Shown here piece by piece: positions 45,553 through 54,154 of a DNA stretch of 64,000 bases. Both the position numbers and the translations under genes were made by a program. This DNA comes from Flavobacteriales bacterium. Lineage in GTDB: Bacteria; Bacteroidota; Bacteroidia; Flavobacteriales_D; Crocinitomicaceae. The notes beneath the pieces were generated by a model. It saw nothing but the letters and a program-made list of their open reading frames with translations, had not been told where the DNA came from and made no database searches. Position 1 is the stretch's first letter, and each line of letters begins with the position of its first letter. The stretch is from positions 22,634 through 86,633 of the forward strand of contig CANITF010000010.1 in assembly GCA_947470515.1 (NCBI GenBank), read 5' to 3'.

Positions 45553-46299
45553 ATGGAAAAGGAATTGGTAGATATAATTGAAGATAAAAAGTTTATTGAA
45601 TTGACTTCTTCTGAAAGAGAATCATTGAAAGAATGGTGTTCGACCGAAGAGGAATTCGATCAATTGAAATTAGTTTTTTTGGAAGTTGAGCAGATGAAAA
45701 GAACTCAAGTAATGACTCCAAGAGCTGAAACGAAAAATTCCTTGGATGCTATTTTTGCTCAAAAACACAGCAAGATTCCACCTGTATTTTGGTACAACAC
45801 CGTTTTTACTGTGGTGTATCCAACTGACAAACCAATCCAAAGAAGACCATTGATGCAAATTGCGGCTATTGGATTACTCTTTTTGTTAGTTTATCCTTTT
45901 GTTTCAACTAACAAATTAATTGAAACAACTCCCCAATTAGCAAAAGTTGAGGAACCAGCTGTCAAAGAAGAATTAAAGGGTTTGTCTGCTGAAAAAGATA
46001 AAACAATTGTTGATGATTTAGATGAAAACATAACAGATTTACCTGAAACTAGATTACAGGAAAGTACAATTGAAATGAGTTCTGGATCAGAAGATTTGAC
46101 ATTTTCAAGTCCAGAACCGGCAGTTGCATCTGCTACTTATTCTTGGTCGACAGATTCAAGAGTTGATGCTGCCTCAAGTTTAACAGGAGCTGTTTCAGAT
46201 CATCCAGATGGAATATTTATTGGGAGTTCAACAAACTCATTTTCACAAGCTGCGAGTTCGCAGCCAGCTGTTTTTGATTTGTTGACAGCGACGTTTTAA
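45553..46299 (+). CDS. Putative membrane anti-sigma factor
   Basis: A 248-residue protein. The N-terminal 75 residues are helical and charged (cytoplasmic, including ERESLKEWCSTEEEFDQLKL). One membrane helix lies at about 100-117 (MQIAAIGLLFLLVYPFVS), and an acidic, Ser/Thr-rich periplasmic part of about 130 residues follows. Layout and position directly after an ECF sigma gene fit an anti-sigma factor, although no zinc-binding ZAS motif (HxxxCxxC) is present. It is followed by hairpins at 46.36-46.44 kb. Confidence 0.7.
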   Translation: MEKELVDIIEDKKFIELTSSERESLKEWCSTEEEFDQLKLVFLEVEQMKRTQVMTPRAETKNSLDAIFAQKHSKIPPVFWYNTVFTVVYPTDKPIQRRPLMQIAAIGLLFLLVYPFVSTNKLIETTPQLAKVEEPAVKEELKGLSAEKDKTIVDDLDENITDLPETRLQESTIEMSSGSEDLTFSSPEPAVASATYSWSTDSRVDAASSLTGAVSDHPDGIFIGSSTNSFSQAASSQPAVFDLLTATF

Positions 46300-46357
46300 A
46301 TTATTCGAATTTTAATCCCTAAATATCCAAAGCGAAAAGGGGAGTGTAATGAGCAAT

Positions 46358-46439
46358 CGAACATTAGTTAGAAATATAAAAGATAGATTTCAACTAAGTA
46401 ATTAATAATGTTCGACATATTGCGAATTCGAAAATTCGC
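46358..46439. terminator. Nested inverted repeats between convergent genes
   Basis: CGAACATTA at 46358-46366 pairs with TAATGTTCG at 46406-46414, enclosing TAGTT/AACTA arms. It is followed by a separate perfect hairpin, GCGAATT-CGAA-AATTCGC, at 46422-46439. They lie between the convergent anti-sigma and methyltransferase genes and probably end both transcripts, though T-runs are weak. Confidence 0.5.
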
Positions 46440-46476
46440 GAAAAGTGATTGTTAAAATCAAAATAATGAATCCACT

Positions 46477-47277
46477 TTAAATTGTCACTACAAAATGTTC
46501 TTTTTCTTGTTGTGTGCGCTTTAGAATTATCCCCATTCTAAATAAATCCATTGTCACATGGTAATCTTGCGAAGCACAAATTTCTTTCCAAGCACAAAAC
46601 ATAGAATCGCTCCAGCGAATATCGTCGAGAATAAAAAGTGTATCGTTGTGAGTGAATGGATTTAATTGTTCCAAATAGTTTTTTAATGCAACACCATCAT
46701 GATGGCCGTCAATGAATACAATATCGAATTTTTCTCCAGTATAGGATTCTAAAAAAGAGCTAAATGTTGAAAGAACACTTATAATATTCGTACAGTTTAA
46801 TTTCTTAAAATTTTTTATTGCTTCTTCTCGCGTTGCTTGGCAAGCTTCAACGGTTACAATATTTGAATCTGAATTTCCTTTACTAAAATGAATTGTTCCG
46901 ATTCCCAAAGAAGTTCCAAATTCTAAAATTTGTTTTGGCTTGTAAAATGCGGAAAGTTCGTAAAGTAGGTCACCGTATTTTCCTTTTGAAGAACTTGTTT
47001 TGAATAGTTGATAAATCTGTCGCTCATTACTCAGCTTTTTTGAACCGACACCAAAATCTTCAATCGTAATAGTTCGATTATCTGCTTTTAATGATTTAAA
47101 TAGACTTTCTCGCTCTTTAATAAAGTTTTCATCGAGTTGAATTTGCATACACTGATCTACAAAATCATATACAAAAGGAGAATGTGTTCCATGTCTTCCC
47201 TTGGCATTCCATCGATATTTTATATATTCGAAAACTAAATTCACATTACAAAATAAAGAAAACTTTCTCCAATTCAT
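46477..47277 (-). CDS. Class I SAM-dependent methyltransferase
   Basis: A 266-residue cytoplasmic enzyme of the Methyltransf_24/O-methyltransferase type. SAM-binding motif I is ILEFGTSLGIGTIHFSKG, and the later acidic motif is FDIVFIDGHHDG followed by LFILDDIRWSDSM. The N-terminal YRWNAKGRHGTHSPFVYDFV block is a recurrent Bacteroidota feature of this family and supports a start near 47277. Its start codon overlaps that of the divergent DUF4301 gene. Substrate unknown. Confidence 0.85.
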   Translation of the reverse strand: MNWRKFSLFCNVNLVFEYIKYRWNAKGRHGTHSPFVYDFVDQCMQIQLDENFIKERESLFKSLKADNRTITIEDFGVGSKKLSNERQIYQLFKTSSSKGKYGDLLYELSAFYKPKQILEFGTSLGIGTIHFSKGNSDSNIVTVEACQATREEAIKNFKKLNCTNIISVLSTFSSFLESYTGEKFDIVFIDGHHDGVALKNYLEQLNPFTHNDTLFILDDIRWSDSMFCAWKEICASQDYHVTMDLFRMGIILKRTQQEKEHFVVTI

Positions 47278-48664
47278 GAAATATCAGTTCACAGATGAAG
47301 AAATTCACAATCAAAAGCTTAAAGTATTCAGTGAAAACCCTGAATTAGAACTGATTGCGCCGTGTAAGATTGGTGAAGGTATTTTACGACTAACTAGTTT
47401 TGAAAAGGAAAAATATTCAGAGATATATAAAAAATATCAGACACCAATTAGCTTTTTCATTCCAGCTTCAGGTTCTGGTTCAAGAATGTTTCAATTTTTA
47501 TATGATTTTTTAGATGAACCGAATGATGCGAATAGAAGCAGTGTTGAACGTTTTTTAAATTCAATTGCTGATTTTGCTTTTTTCAAGCAAATACCAGAAG
47601 AATGGCAAACAATTCTATTGAATCAATCTGTTTCGTTTGAAGAAATTGTTTCTTATTTATTAGATAAAGAAGGTTTGAATTTTGGACATGTACCAAAAGG
47701 ATTAATTCCATTCCATAATAATGAAATAGAGATTTTAAATCCTTTTCAAGAACAAGTAATTCATGGGGCTGAATTGGGGAATGCTGATTTGTCGTTTCAT
47801 TTCACTATTCAATTGGCTTATGAAAATGAAATTCAACATGCAATTCAATCAATTAAATCATCCAAAACGTCATTCTCAGAACAATCTGTTGATACTAATT
47901 CTATTGCATTCATAGAAAGCGGTGACGTATTTTTAAATGATGATGGTGAAATCGTTTCCCGTCCAGCTGGACACGGAGCGTTACTATCACATTTGAATAA
48001 AATTAACGATGAAATTATTTTTATAAAAAATATTGATAATGTTCAGCATCCAAAAAACACTGCAATTGCGATTGACACTTGGCAAGAATTGGGTGGTGTT
48101 TTGTTACAATTTAAAAAAGATGCATCGGCGGTATTTTCAAATCCAACAGCGGAATCTCTCATTGATTTAAATAAAAAATACCAAGTTTATTCTGAATCTC
48201 AAATTGAAAAGTGTTCAACCACTGAAGAAATTAAAGCGTTGTTAAATCGTCCAACAAGAGTTTGTGGAATGGTGAAGAATGAAGGTCAACCCGGAGGTGG
48301 GCCATTTTGGATCAATGACCAAGGAATAATTTCAAAGCAAATTGTAGAAAAATCTCAGATTTCAAATAATGCGGATCAAAATAAGATATTGATTCAAAGT
48401 ACGCATTTTAATCCTGTATTGATCGCTGCTTCGCCAATTTCTTTGGATGGGAAAAAGCTTGTTTTAAATGAATTTTGCGATGATAAAAAGTACTTTATCG
48501 TGCACAAAAAACACCATGGTCAAAAAATACGTTTCATAGAATTACCTGGATTATGGAATGGAGGAATGGCATTTTGGAATACGATTTTTGTTGAAGTTCC
48601 AAATGCAACATTCAGCCCGGTAAAAACAGTGCTAGATTTATTGGATGAAGCGCATAATGATTGA
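47276..48664 (+). CDS. DUF4301 family protein
   Basis: A 462-residue cytoplasmic protein started at ATG 47276; an upstream in-frame extension would lie inside the divergent methyltransferase gene. Blocks that match the family are ISFFIPASGSGSRMFQFLYD (a nucleotidyltransferase-like loop), KGLIPFH, RPAGHGALLSHLNKI, RVCGMVKNEGQPGGGPFWIN and ELPGLWNGGMAFWNTIFVEV. The GSGSRM and GHGAL features resemble nucleotidyltransferase folds, but the reaction is unknown. It is convergent with cysN. Confidence 0.85.
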   Translation: MKYQFTDEEIHNQKLKVFSENPELELIAPCKIGEGILRLTSFEKEKYSEIYKKYQTPISFFIPASGSGSRMFQFLYDFLDEPNDANRSSVERFLNSIADFAFFKQIPEEWQTILLNQSVSFEEIVSYLLDKEGLNFGHVPKGLIPFHNNEIEILNPFQEQVIHGAELGNADLSFHFTIQLAYENEIQHAIQSIKSSKTSFSEQSVDTNSIAFIESGDVFLNDDGEIVSRPAGHGALLSHLNKINDEIIFIKNIDNVQHPKNTAIAIDTWQELGGVLLQFKKDASAVFSNPTAESLIDLNKKYQVYSESQIEKCSTTEEIKALLNRPTRVCGMVKNEGQPGGGPFWINDQGIISKQIVEKSQISNNADQNKILIQSTHFNPVLIAASPISLDGKKLVLNEFCDDKKYFIVHKKHHGQKIRFIELPGLWNGGMAFWNTIFVEVPNATFSPVKTVLDLLDEAHND

Positions 48665-48677
48665 AAAAAATCAAGCT

Positions 48678-49922
48678 CTATAAAATCACTCCAGCCGCTA
48701 CTGTATTATTTGTATTCTCATTGATCAAAATAAAAGCACCGGTTTTCCTGTTGTGTTTATAAGAATCAAAACTTACATTTTCAGCTGTTTTAATATGTAC
48801 TTTGCACAATTCATTTAGTTGAATTTGACCATCACTTTCTTCGTATTTGTAACTGTGGATGTTGATTTTTCCAATAACTTCCTTAATAACAGCTTTACTC
48901 GTAAAACTATTTTGTTGGAAAATTAGTTTCTGCCCATTTTGAAAAGATTTATTGTCCATCCAACAAATAGTTGCCTCAATATTATTGTCATTTTGAATCG
49001 ACTGGTTTGAAGGCACAATAGTACTTCCACGACTAACATCTAAATTATCTGATAAATGAATAATTATTGGGTCATCAGCATGTGCTTCGTTCACTTCGAT
49101 TCCATGTTTTTCAATTTTCTCAATTGTTGTTTGACTGCCTAAAGGATAAATGGAAATCTGATCCCCTTTCCGAAAAGTTCCGCTCAATACACTTCCTGAA
49201 TAGCCCCTGTAATCATGTAGCTCATCTGTTTGAGGTCGAATCACATATTGCACTTGGAAACGACTCTCTTTTGTAGAATCTTCTTGTTCAATTTCGATAT
49301 TTTCCAAAAAATCGAATAGGGTAGAGCCTTTGTACCAAGATAATTTTTCAGATGAATTCACAACATTATCTCCGGTCAAAGCACTGACAGGCAAAAAAGA
49401 AACTTTTTTAAGACCAAGTGGCTTTGCAAATTTTAAATAATCGGTTTTTATTTTCTCAAATACTTCTTCGTCGTAATCAACGAGATCCATTTTGTTGATA
49501 CAGATTAAAATGTGAGGAATTGATAATGTTCCTGTGATAATACTGTGTCGTTTAGTTTGTTCCGTGACACCATTTCGTGCGTCAATTAATATTATTGCTA
49601 AATCAGTATTAGATGCTCCTGTAAACATGTTTCTCGTATATTGAGCATGTCCAGGCGTATCAGCAATGATAAATTTTCGTTTGTCAGTTGTAAAATATTT
49701 ATAAGCAACATCAATTGTTATTCCTTGCTCCCTTTCTGCTCTCAATCCGTCTGTGAGCAATGCTAAATCAATGTCAGTATCAACACCTGTTGATTTACTT
49801 TGCTTCGTTAATGTTTCAATGATATCCGTTGAAATAGATTTGCTGTCATATAGTAGTCGACCAATCAATGTGCTTTTTCCATCATCAACGCTTCCTGCTG
49901 TAAAAAATCTTAAAAGTTTCAT
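48678..49922 (-). CDS. cysN: Sulfate adenylyltransferase subunit 1 (GTPase)
   Basis: A 414-residue EF-Tu-like GTPase that drives ATP sulfurylase (CysD) to form adenosine 5'-phosphosulfate. G motifs are visible: GSVDDGKST (P-loop, about 11-19), DTPGHAQYTRN (G3) and NKMDLVDYDEE (G4), followed by two beta-barrel domains. It has the length of the CysN part alone, with no CysC kinase fusion. It lies 77 bases after cysD on the same strand. PAPS reductase and sulfite reductase genes are not in the window. Confidence 0.95.
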   Translation of the reverse strand: MKLLRFFTAGSVDDGKSTLIGRLLYDSKSISTDIIETLTKQSKSTGVDTDIDLALLTDGLRAEREQGITIDVAYKYFTTDKRKFIIADTPGHAQYTRNMFTGASNTDLAIILIDARNGVTEQTKRHSIITGTLSIPHILICINKMDLVDYDEEVFEKIKTDYLKFAKPLGLKKVSFLPVSALTGDNVVNSSEKLSWYKGSTLFDFLENIEIEQEDSTKESRFQVQYVIRPQTDELHDYRGYSGSVLSGTFRKGDQISIYPLGSQTTIEKIEKHGIEVNEAHADDPIIIHLSDNLDVSRGSTIVPSNQSIQNDNNIEATICWMDNKSFQNGQKLIFQQNSFTSKAVIKEVIGKINIHSYKYEESDGQIQLNELCKVHIKTAENVSFDSYKHNRKTGAFILINENTNNTVAAGVIL

Positions 49923-49999
49923 TTGTTTTGTAATTTCATTTTTTATTAAATAAAAATAATCAAACGGATATCTAGCGATAATCGAGATGTAGATCTTAT

Positions 50000-50902
50000 T
50001 TAGAAATAGCCTCCTTTTTTTCTGTCTTCCATGGCTGCTTCGCTCACTCTGTCGTCCATTCTTGTTGCACCTCGTTCTGAAATTTTCGTGGCTTTAATTT
50101 CAGAAATAATATCATCTACAGTAAATGCTACACTTTCAACTGCAGCAGTGCAAGTCATGTCACCAACAGTTCTGTAGCGCACATTTTTATTTACAATTGT
50201 ATCGTTTTCATCCAATTGAACAAATTCATTGATATTCATTAATTGACCATTTTCTGTAACAATGCAGTCCCGTTTGTGCGTGAAATAGATTGCAGGAAGC
50301 ACAATTTTTTCTCTTTTAATGTAATTCCAAACGTCTAATTCTGTCCAATTTGAAATCGGGAAAACACGAACATTTTCGCCTTTATCTATCCTGCCATTAT
50401 AAATATCCCAAATTTCTGGTCGTTGTTTTTTAGGATCCCATTGACCAAATTCATCCCTTACTGAAAATATTCGTTCCTTCGCCCTCGCTTTTTCTTCGTC
50501 TCTCCGAGCACCACCAATGCATGCGTCAAATTCAAATTCTTCGATCACATCAAGTAATGTGTAGGTTTGAAGTCCATTTCGACTAGGAAATTTCCCTTTA
50601 CCATCTTGTAAATTTCTTTTAAGAATCGTGTCTTCAACTTTTCTTACTATTAATTTTTCTCCTATTTCATCCGCAAGTTCGTCACGGTAATCTAATACTT
50701 CTTGGAAATTATGCCCTGTGTCAACATGAACCAAGGGAAAAGGGAATTTCCCAGGTCGAAAAGCTTTTAAAGCCAAATGCACCAAACAAATACTGTCCTT
50801 TCCACCGCTAAAAAGTAATGCAGGTCTGTCAAATTGACCTGCCACTTCTCTCAATATATATATCGCTTCTGCTTCTAATTGATCTAAATAATCCATGCTC
50901 AA
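50000..50902 (-). CDS. cysD: Sulfate adenylyltransferase subunit 2
   Basis: A 300-residue ATP-pyrophosphatase-type enzyme that adenylates sulfate with the help of CysN. The PP-loop FSGGKDS is at 31-37. Further family blocks are PLVHVDTGHNFQEVLDYRDE, ACIGGARRDEEKARAKER, WNYIKREKIVLPAIYF and the C-terminal SERGATRMDDR. First gene of the cysD-cysN pair. The product APS serves sulfate assimilation or, less likely here, sulfation. Confidence 0.96.
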   Translation of the reverse strand: MSMDYLDQLEAEAIYILREVAGQFDRPALLFSGGKDSICLVHLALKAFRPGKFPFPLVHVDTGHNFQEVLDYRDELADEIGEKLIVRKVEDTILKRNLQDGKGKFPSRNGLQTYTLLDVIEEFEFDACIGGARRDEEKARAKERIFSVRDEFGQWDPKKQRPEIWDIYNGRIDKGENVRVFPISNWTELDVWNYIKREKIVLPAIYFTHKRDCIVTENGQLMNINEFVQLDENDTIVNKNVRYRTVGDMTCTAAVESVAFTVDDIISEIKATKISERGATRMDDRVSEAAMEDRKKGGYF

Positions 50903-51301
50903 TAATTCGTAATTTGTAATTTCAATTTGTCACGTTTGTAATTCACATTCCTTTTTATTATTCTTGCTGAAGAACATAGTCCATCTCCGAAATCTTCTTC
51001 TACCTTTATCGGTTCTATTATAATGTTGCCAGCCAATTCTTACAAATTCTTTAACTCTTGTATGAAATTGCATTAAATAGTGTGCTTTACAATTTCATTT
51101 TTGACTTCTTTCAGTTTCTATTTTACTAGAGGAATTAATTTGTGAGATTGTCTCTTCTTCCCAATCAATAAACGTTCACGATTAAAGATTTTCAGCAAGC
51201 TTACTTCTTAATTCTGTTTTCCAAAATTCTATATATTCTATCGGTTTTATAAAGAAAAATAGATTTGTTATCGATTCAAATATTTCACTAAAAAAATAAG
51301 A
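50903..51301. other. Spacer upstream of cysD with 7-mer remnant
   Basis: About 400 bases without a sure gene. Near cysD there are three diverged 7-mers, TAATTCG-TAATTTG-TAATTTC (50904-50924), like the arrays elsewhere in the window. A short minus-strand frame is listed separately at 50930-51073. The remainder is A/T-rich with no recognisable riboswitch or operator. The cysD promoter must lie here. Confidence 0.4.
50930..51073 (-). CDS. Possible 47-residue basic peptide
   Basis: ATG at 51073 opens a 47-residue frame rich in Arg, Lys, Trp and Phe (RIGWQHYNRTDKGRRRFRRW), ending CELQT. It is on the cysD strand, 28 bases upstream of the cysD ATG. The composition is unusual for random A/T-rich DNA, but the frame is short and unrecognised. 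It could be a leader-like small protein, a remnant, or chance. Confidence 0.22.
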   Translation of the reverse strand: MQFHTRVKEFVRIGWQHYNRTDKGRRRFRRWTMFFSKNNKKECELQT

Positions 51302-52222
51302 TTAAAATAATTTTTGTCGTTTCAACATGTATTGCAGAAGGATTTGATTTACCCCTTTATCAATGTCAGCTGGCATAAAATCAATTTGATAATTTGCACA
51401 GCGCATTTTTAACTCGTTGAAATATTTTGTGATAGAATCCACATAGAATTCCTTAATTTCAGCTGGTTGAAGTTTTAAATTTTCACCAGTTTCCATGTCT
51501 ACTAAATTGTATGGGCGATTATCTAAATTAAAATCTACTTCTAATTTTTGACTCACAACATGGAATAATATTACTTCGTGCTTGTTATGTTTTAAATGCT
51601 GTAATGCTTGAAATAATTCATCTAATTTATCAGGATCATCTAATAAATCTGAGAAAATAACAACTAAACTTCTTTGATGACATAACTCGGCAACATCGTG
51701 AATTGCTTGAATGGCATTGGTATCCTTTTTCGCCGTTTCAGAGTAATTTGTCATCCGTTTTTCCAATTCACCGTATAGATAACGGTGATGAGTCATGGAT
51801 GATTTGGCAGCTGTGTGTAACTCAAGTTTATCTGTAAACAAAGATAGTCCAACAGCATCTCTTTGCCGTTTTAAAAGTTCAATCAAAGATGCCGCAGCAT
51901 AAACAGAAAATTCAAATTTATTCAATTCAGCATCTTTTGGAAAAAGCATTGAGCTTGAACAATCGATAACTATTTGACAACGAAGATTTGTTTCTTCTTC
52001 GTATTTTTTTGTGAATAATTTATCACTGCGCGCAAATAATTTCCAGTCAATATGGCGTGTTGATTCTCCTTTATTATACAGTCGGTGCTCCGCAAATTCA
52101 ACTGAAAATCCATGAAACGGACTTTTATGTAAACCTGTAATAAATCCTTCAACAACTTGTTTCGCAAGAAGTTCAAGGTTCCCGAAATGGGCCAATTTTA
52201 ATCTGTCTATTTTTCCGTTCAC
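51302..52222 (-). CDS. DUF58 domain protein
   Basis: A 306-residue cytoplasmic protein of the DUF58 family, which has a von Willebrand factor A-like fold. The family signature GESTRHIDWKLFARSDKLFT is present, along with KKYEEETNLR, and a MIDAS-like metal motif DCSSSM follows. Such proteins usually sit with MoxR ATPases, other vWA proteins and BatA-type membrane proteins; none is adjacent here, so it may be detached from its usual cluster. It is divergent from the MutS-like gene, with about 105 bases between start codons. Confidence 0.9.
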   Translation of the reverse strand: MNGKIDRLKLAHFGNLELLAKQVVEGFITGLHKSPFHGFSVEFAEHRLYNKGESTRHIDWKLFARSDKLFTKKYEEETNLRCQIVIDCSSSMLFPKDAELNKFEFSVYAAASLIELLKRQRDAVGLSLFTDKLELHTAAKSSMTHHRYLYGELEKRMTNYSETAKKDTNAIQAIHDVAELCHQRSLVVIFSDLLDDPDKLDELFQALQHLKHNKHEVILFHVVSQKLEVDFNLDNRPYNLVDMETGENLKLQPAEIKEFYVDSITKYFNELKMRCANYQIDFMPADIDKGVNQILLQYMLKRQKLF

Positions 52223-52326
52223 GACTTAAAATTAGTGAAATTTCTTGTTTGTATTGAAATGGTCTTGAAACTTAACTTCAAATGCATGATTTCTAAGTAA
52301 CTTTGCAAAAAAAGAAAAAAAATATT

Positions 52327-54090
52327 TTGGATAATAAAATTTACTATCAAGGCAGAATAAGTCTCAACCAAGAAAATTATTTAAAAGCAAAAAAGCGCTA
52401 TCAATTAATTGGTACTTTAAGATTGGTAGCTTTTGTTTGTTGCATTTTGTCTGGATATATATTCTGGGGAAAAAGCAGTGTTTTTTTTTCTATTGCTATC
52501 TTTTTAGTGCTTTTTTTATATTTAGTTCATCGTTCGGTTAATGCCAAATACTTGCGCGATAAATTCAAACTTTTGATTACAATCAATCAAAATGAATTGG
52601 AAGTTTTGAATGGGAATTGGACACGTTTCAAAGACGGAAGTGAATATAAAAATGCGCAACATCCTTTTGCATTTGACATGGATATTTTTGGGAAAAAGAG
52701 TTTTTTTCAATTGATTAATAGAACTGTTTCAAAGAAAGGTTCTGATTTGTTAGCTTCTCAACTAATGGAAGGAAGTGAATTTGTGGATTTAACAAATGAC
52801 GCAATTTTGGATTTGTTTTCACAACCTGATTGGTGCCAAGAATTTTTAGTAGAAGGAATGGTTTTTAAATCTGAAAATCTTGAAAAAGAGTTCCAAAATA
52901 TAAAAGAAAACAGCGTTAATGAAAATCTGTTTTCTAAAATACTAAGGTTTTTAATCCCAATTTCGTCTTTAACTTTTACTTTACTTTTTTCATTTGATTT
53001 TATCTCAAGTTCAATCTTTGGTTTGTATATTATGCTTGTTTTTGCTTTAATTGGTAGAAATTTAAAAGTTGCTAATAGTATTTCTACAAGAGTGACATCC
53101 TTTGCCAATCAAGTTAAAATGTTTCAGCGACAATTGGAATTGTTTCGGAAATTGACAATTGAATCGGAGCAATTTAAGAAAACACGCGATTCACTTTTTT
53201 CTAATCAAGCCAACTTGTTAGATTCTTTAAATCAACTGGAGAAAATACAAGGTCGAATGGATGTTCGAATGAATTTAATTGTGGGAACAGTGCTGAATTT
53301 CTTTTTAGCGTGGGATTATCAAGTGCTTAATCAATGGGAGAAATGGCGCCTTGAAAATGAAAATCATTTAGGATCTTGGGAAAATCAATTGGCACAATTG
53401 GAAGTGTGGATCTCTGGTGCAATTTATAAAGTGAATTTTCCAGAAACGATTTTTGCAGAATTTAATGAAAGTCAAGAAATGAAAATTGTTGGATTGGGAC
53501 ATCCATTCGTTGTGAAGGAGAAAAGAGTTGTGAACGACGTTTCTTTGTTGAATAATGAAAATTTCATGATAATAACCGGTCCTAATATGGCTGGGAAAAG
53601 CACTTATTTACGAAGTCTTGGACTGGCTAATATTTGTGCAAATGCTGGATTTCCAGTGCTGGCAAAATCATGTGAAATGGTCAAGTTGAAATTATATTCG
53701 AGCATGAGAACGTCGGATGATTTGACCGTTGAAAGCTCATATTTTCATGCTGAATTAACACGACTTCGATTCATTATGGATGCAATTGAAAACGGAGAAA
53801 AGGTTTTTATAATTTTGGATGAAATTCTAAAAGGAACGAATTCAAAAGACAAAGAAATTGGTTCGGCAAAATTCCTGCAAAAATTGCAGCGTTTGAATGC
53901 AAAAGGTGTCATTGCCACACATGATCTTTCTTTGTGTAATCTTTCAAATGATAATTTGGCCTTTAAAAACATGTATTTCGATTCTGCAATAACTGGAGAT
54001 GTACTTTCTTTTGATTACTTAATCCGTCCTGGAATTTGCCAAAACATGAATGCATCATTTCTTTTAAAGCAAATGAAATTAGTTGATTAA
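52327..54090 (+). CDS. Membrane-anchored MutS-like ATPase
   Basis: A 587-residue protein started at TTG 52327. A TTG 24 bases earlier lies inside a TAACTTTG promoter-like box (52298-52305), so it is unlikely to be the start. Two membrane helices at about 29-46 and 52-68, and a second hydrophobic pair at about 205-243, alternate with MutS-like helical regions. The C-terminal ATPase domain is complete: Walker A TGPNMAGKSTYL at about 417-428 and Walker B VFIILDEILKGTNSKDKEIG at about 494-513. No mismatch-recognition domain. The family is annotated as mismatch repair, but membrane anchoring argues for another role. Confidence 0.82.
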   Translation: MDNKIYYQGRISLNQENYLKAKKRYQLIGTLRLVAFVCCILSGYIFWGKSSVFFSIAIFLVLFLYLVHRSVNAKYLRDKFKLLITINQNELEVLNGNWTRFKDGSEYKNAQHPFAFDMDIFGKKSFFQLINRTVSKKGSDLLASQLMEGSEFVDLTNDAILDLFSQPDWCQEFLVEGMVFKSENLEKEFQNIKENSVNENLFSKILRFLIPISSLTFTLLFSFDFISSSIFGLYIMLVFALIGRNLKVANSISTRVTSFANQVKMFQRQLELFRKLTIESEQFKKTRDSLFSNQANLLDSLNQLEKIQGRMDVRMNLIVGTVLNFFLAWDYQVLNQWEKWRLENENHLGSWENQLAQLEVWISGAIYKVNFPETIFAEFNESQEMKIVGLGHPFVVKEKRVVNDVSLLNNENFMIITGPNMAGKSTYLRSLGLANICANAGFPVLAKSCEMVKLKLYSSMRTSDDLTVESSYFHAELTRLRFIMDAIENGEKVFIILDEILKGTNSKDKEIGSAKFLQKLQRLNAKGVIATHDLSLCNLSNDNLAFKNMYFDSAITGDVLSFDYLIRPGICQNMNASFLLKQMKLVD

Positions 54091-54096
54091 GAACAT

Positions 54097-54132
54097 GCGA
54101 AAGATTTACTTTTTCGCGCTTTCAATTTTTTA
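54097..54132 (+). terminator. Weak hairpin after the MutS-like gene
   Basis: GCGAAA at 54097-54102 pairs with TTTCGC at 54112-54117 around a 9-base loop, followed after a few bases by a run of T. It lies just downstream of the MutS-like gene's stop. Confidence 0.35.
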
Positions 54133-54154
54133 ATTAATTTCACGTTATATTCAC

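Noticed and set aside
52303..52326. TTG at 52303 as start of the MutS-like protein
   Set aside because: It lies within a TAACTTTG promoter-like box, so the transcript probably starts downstream of it.
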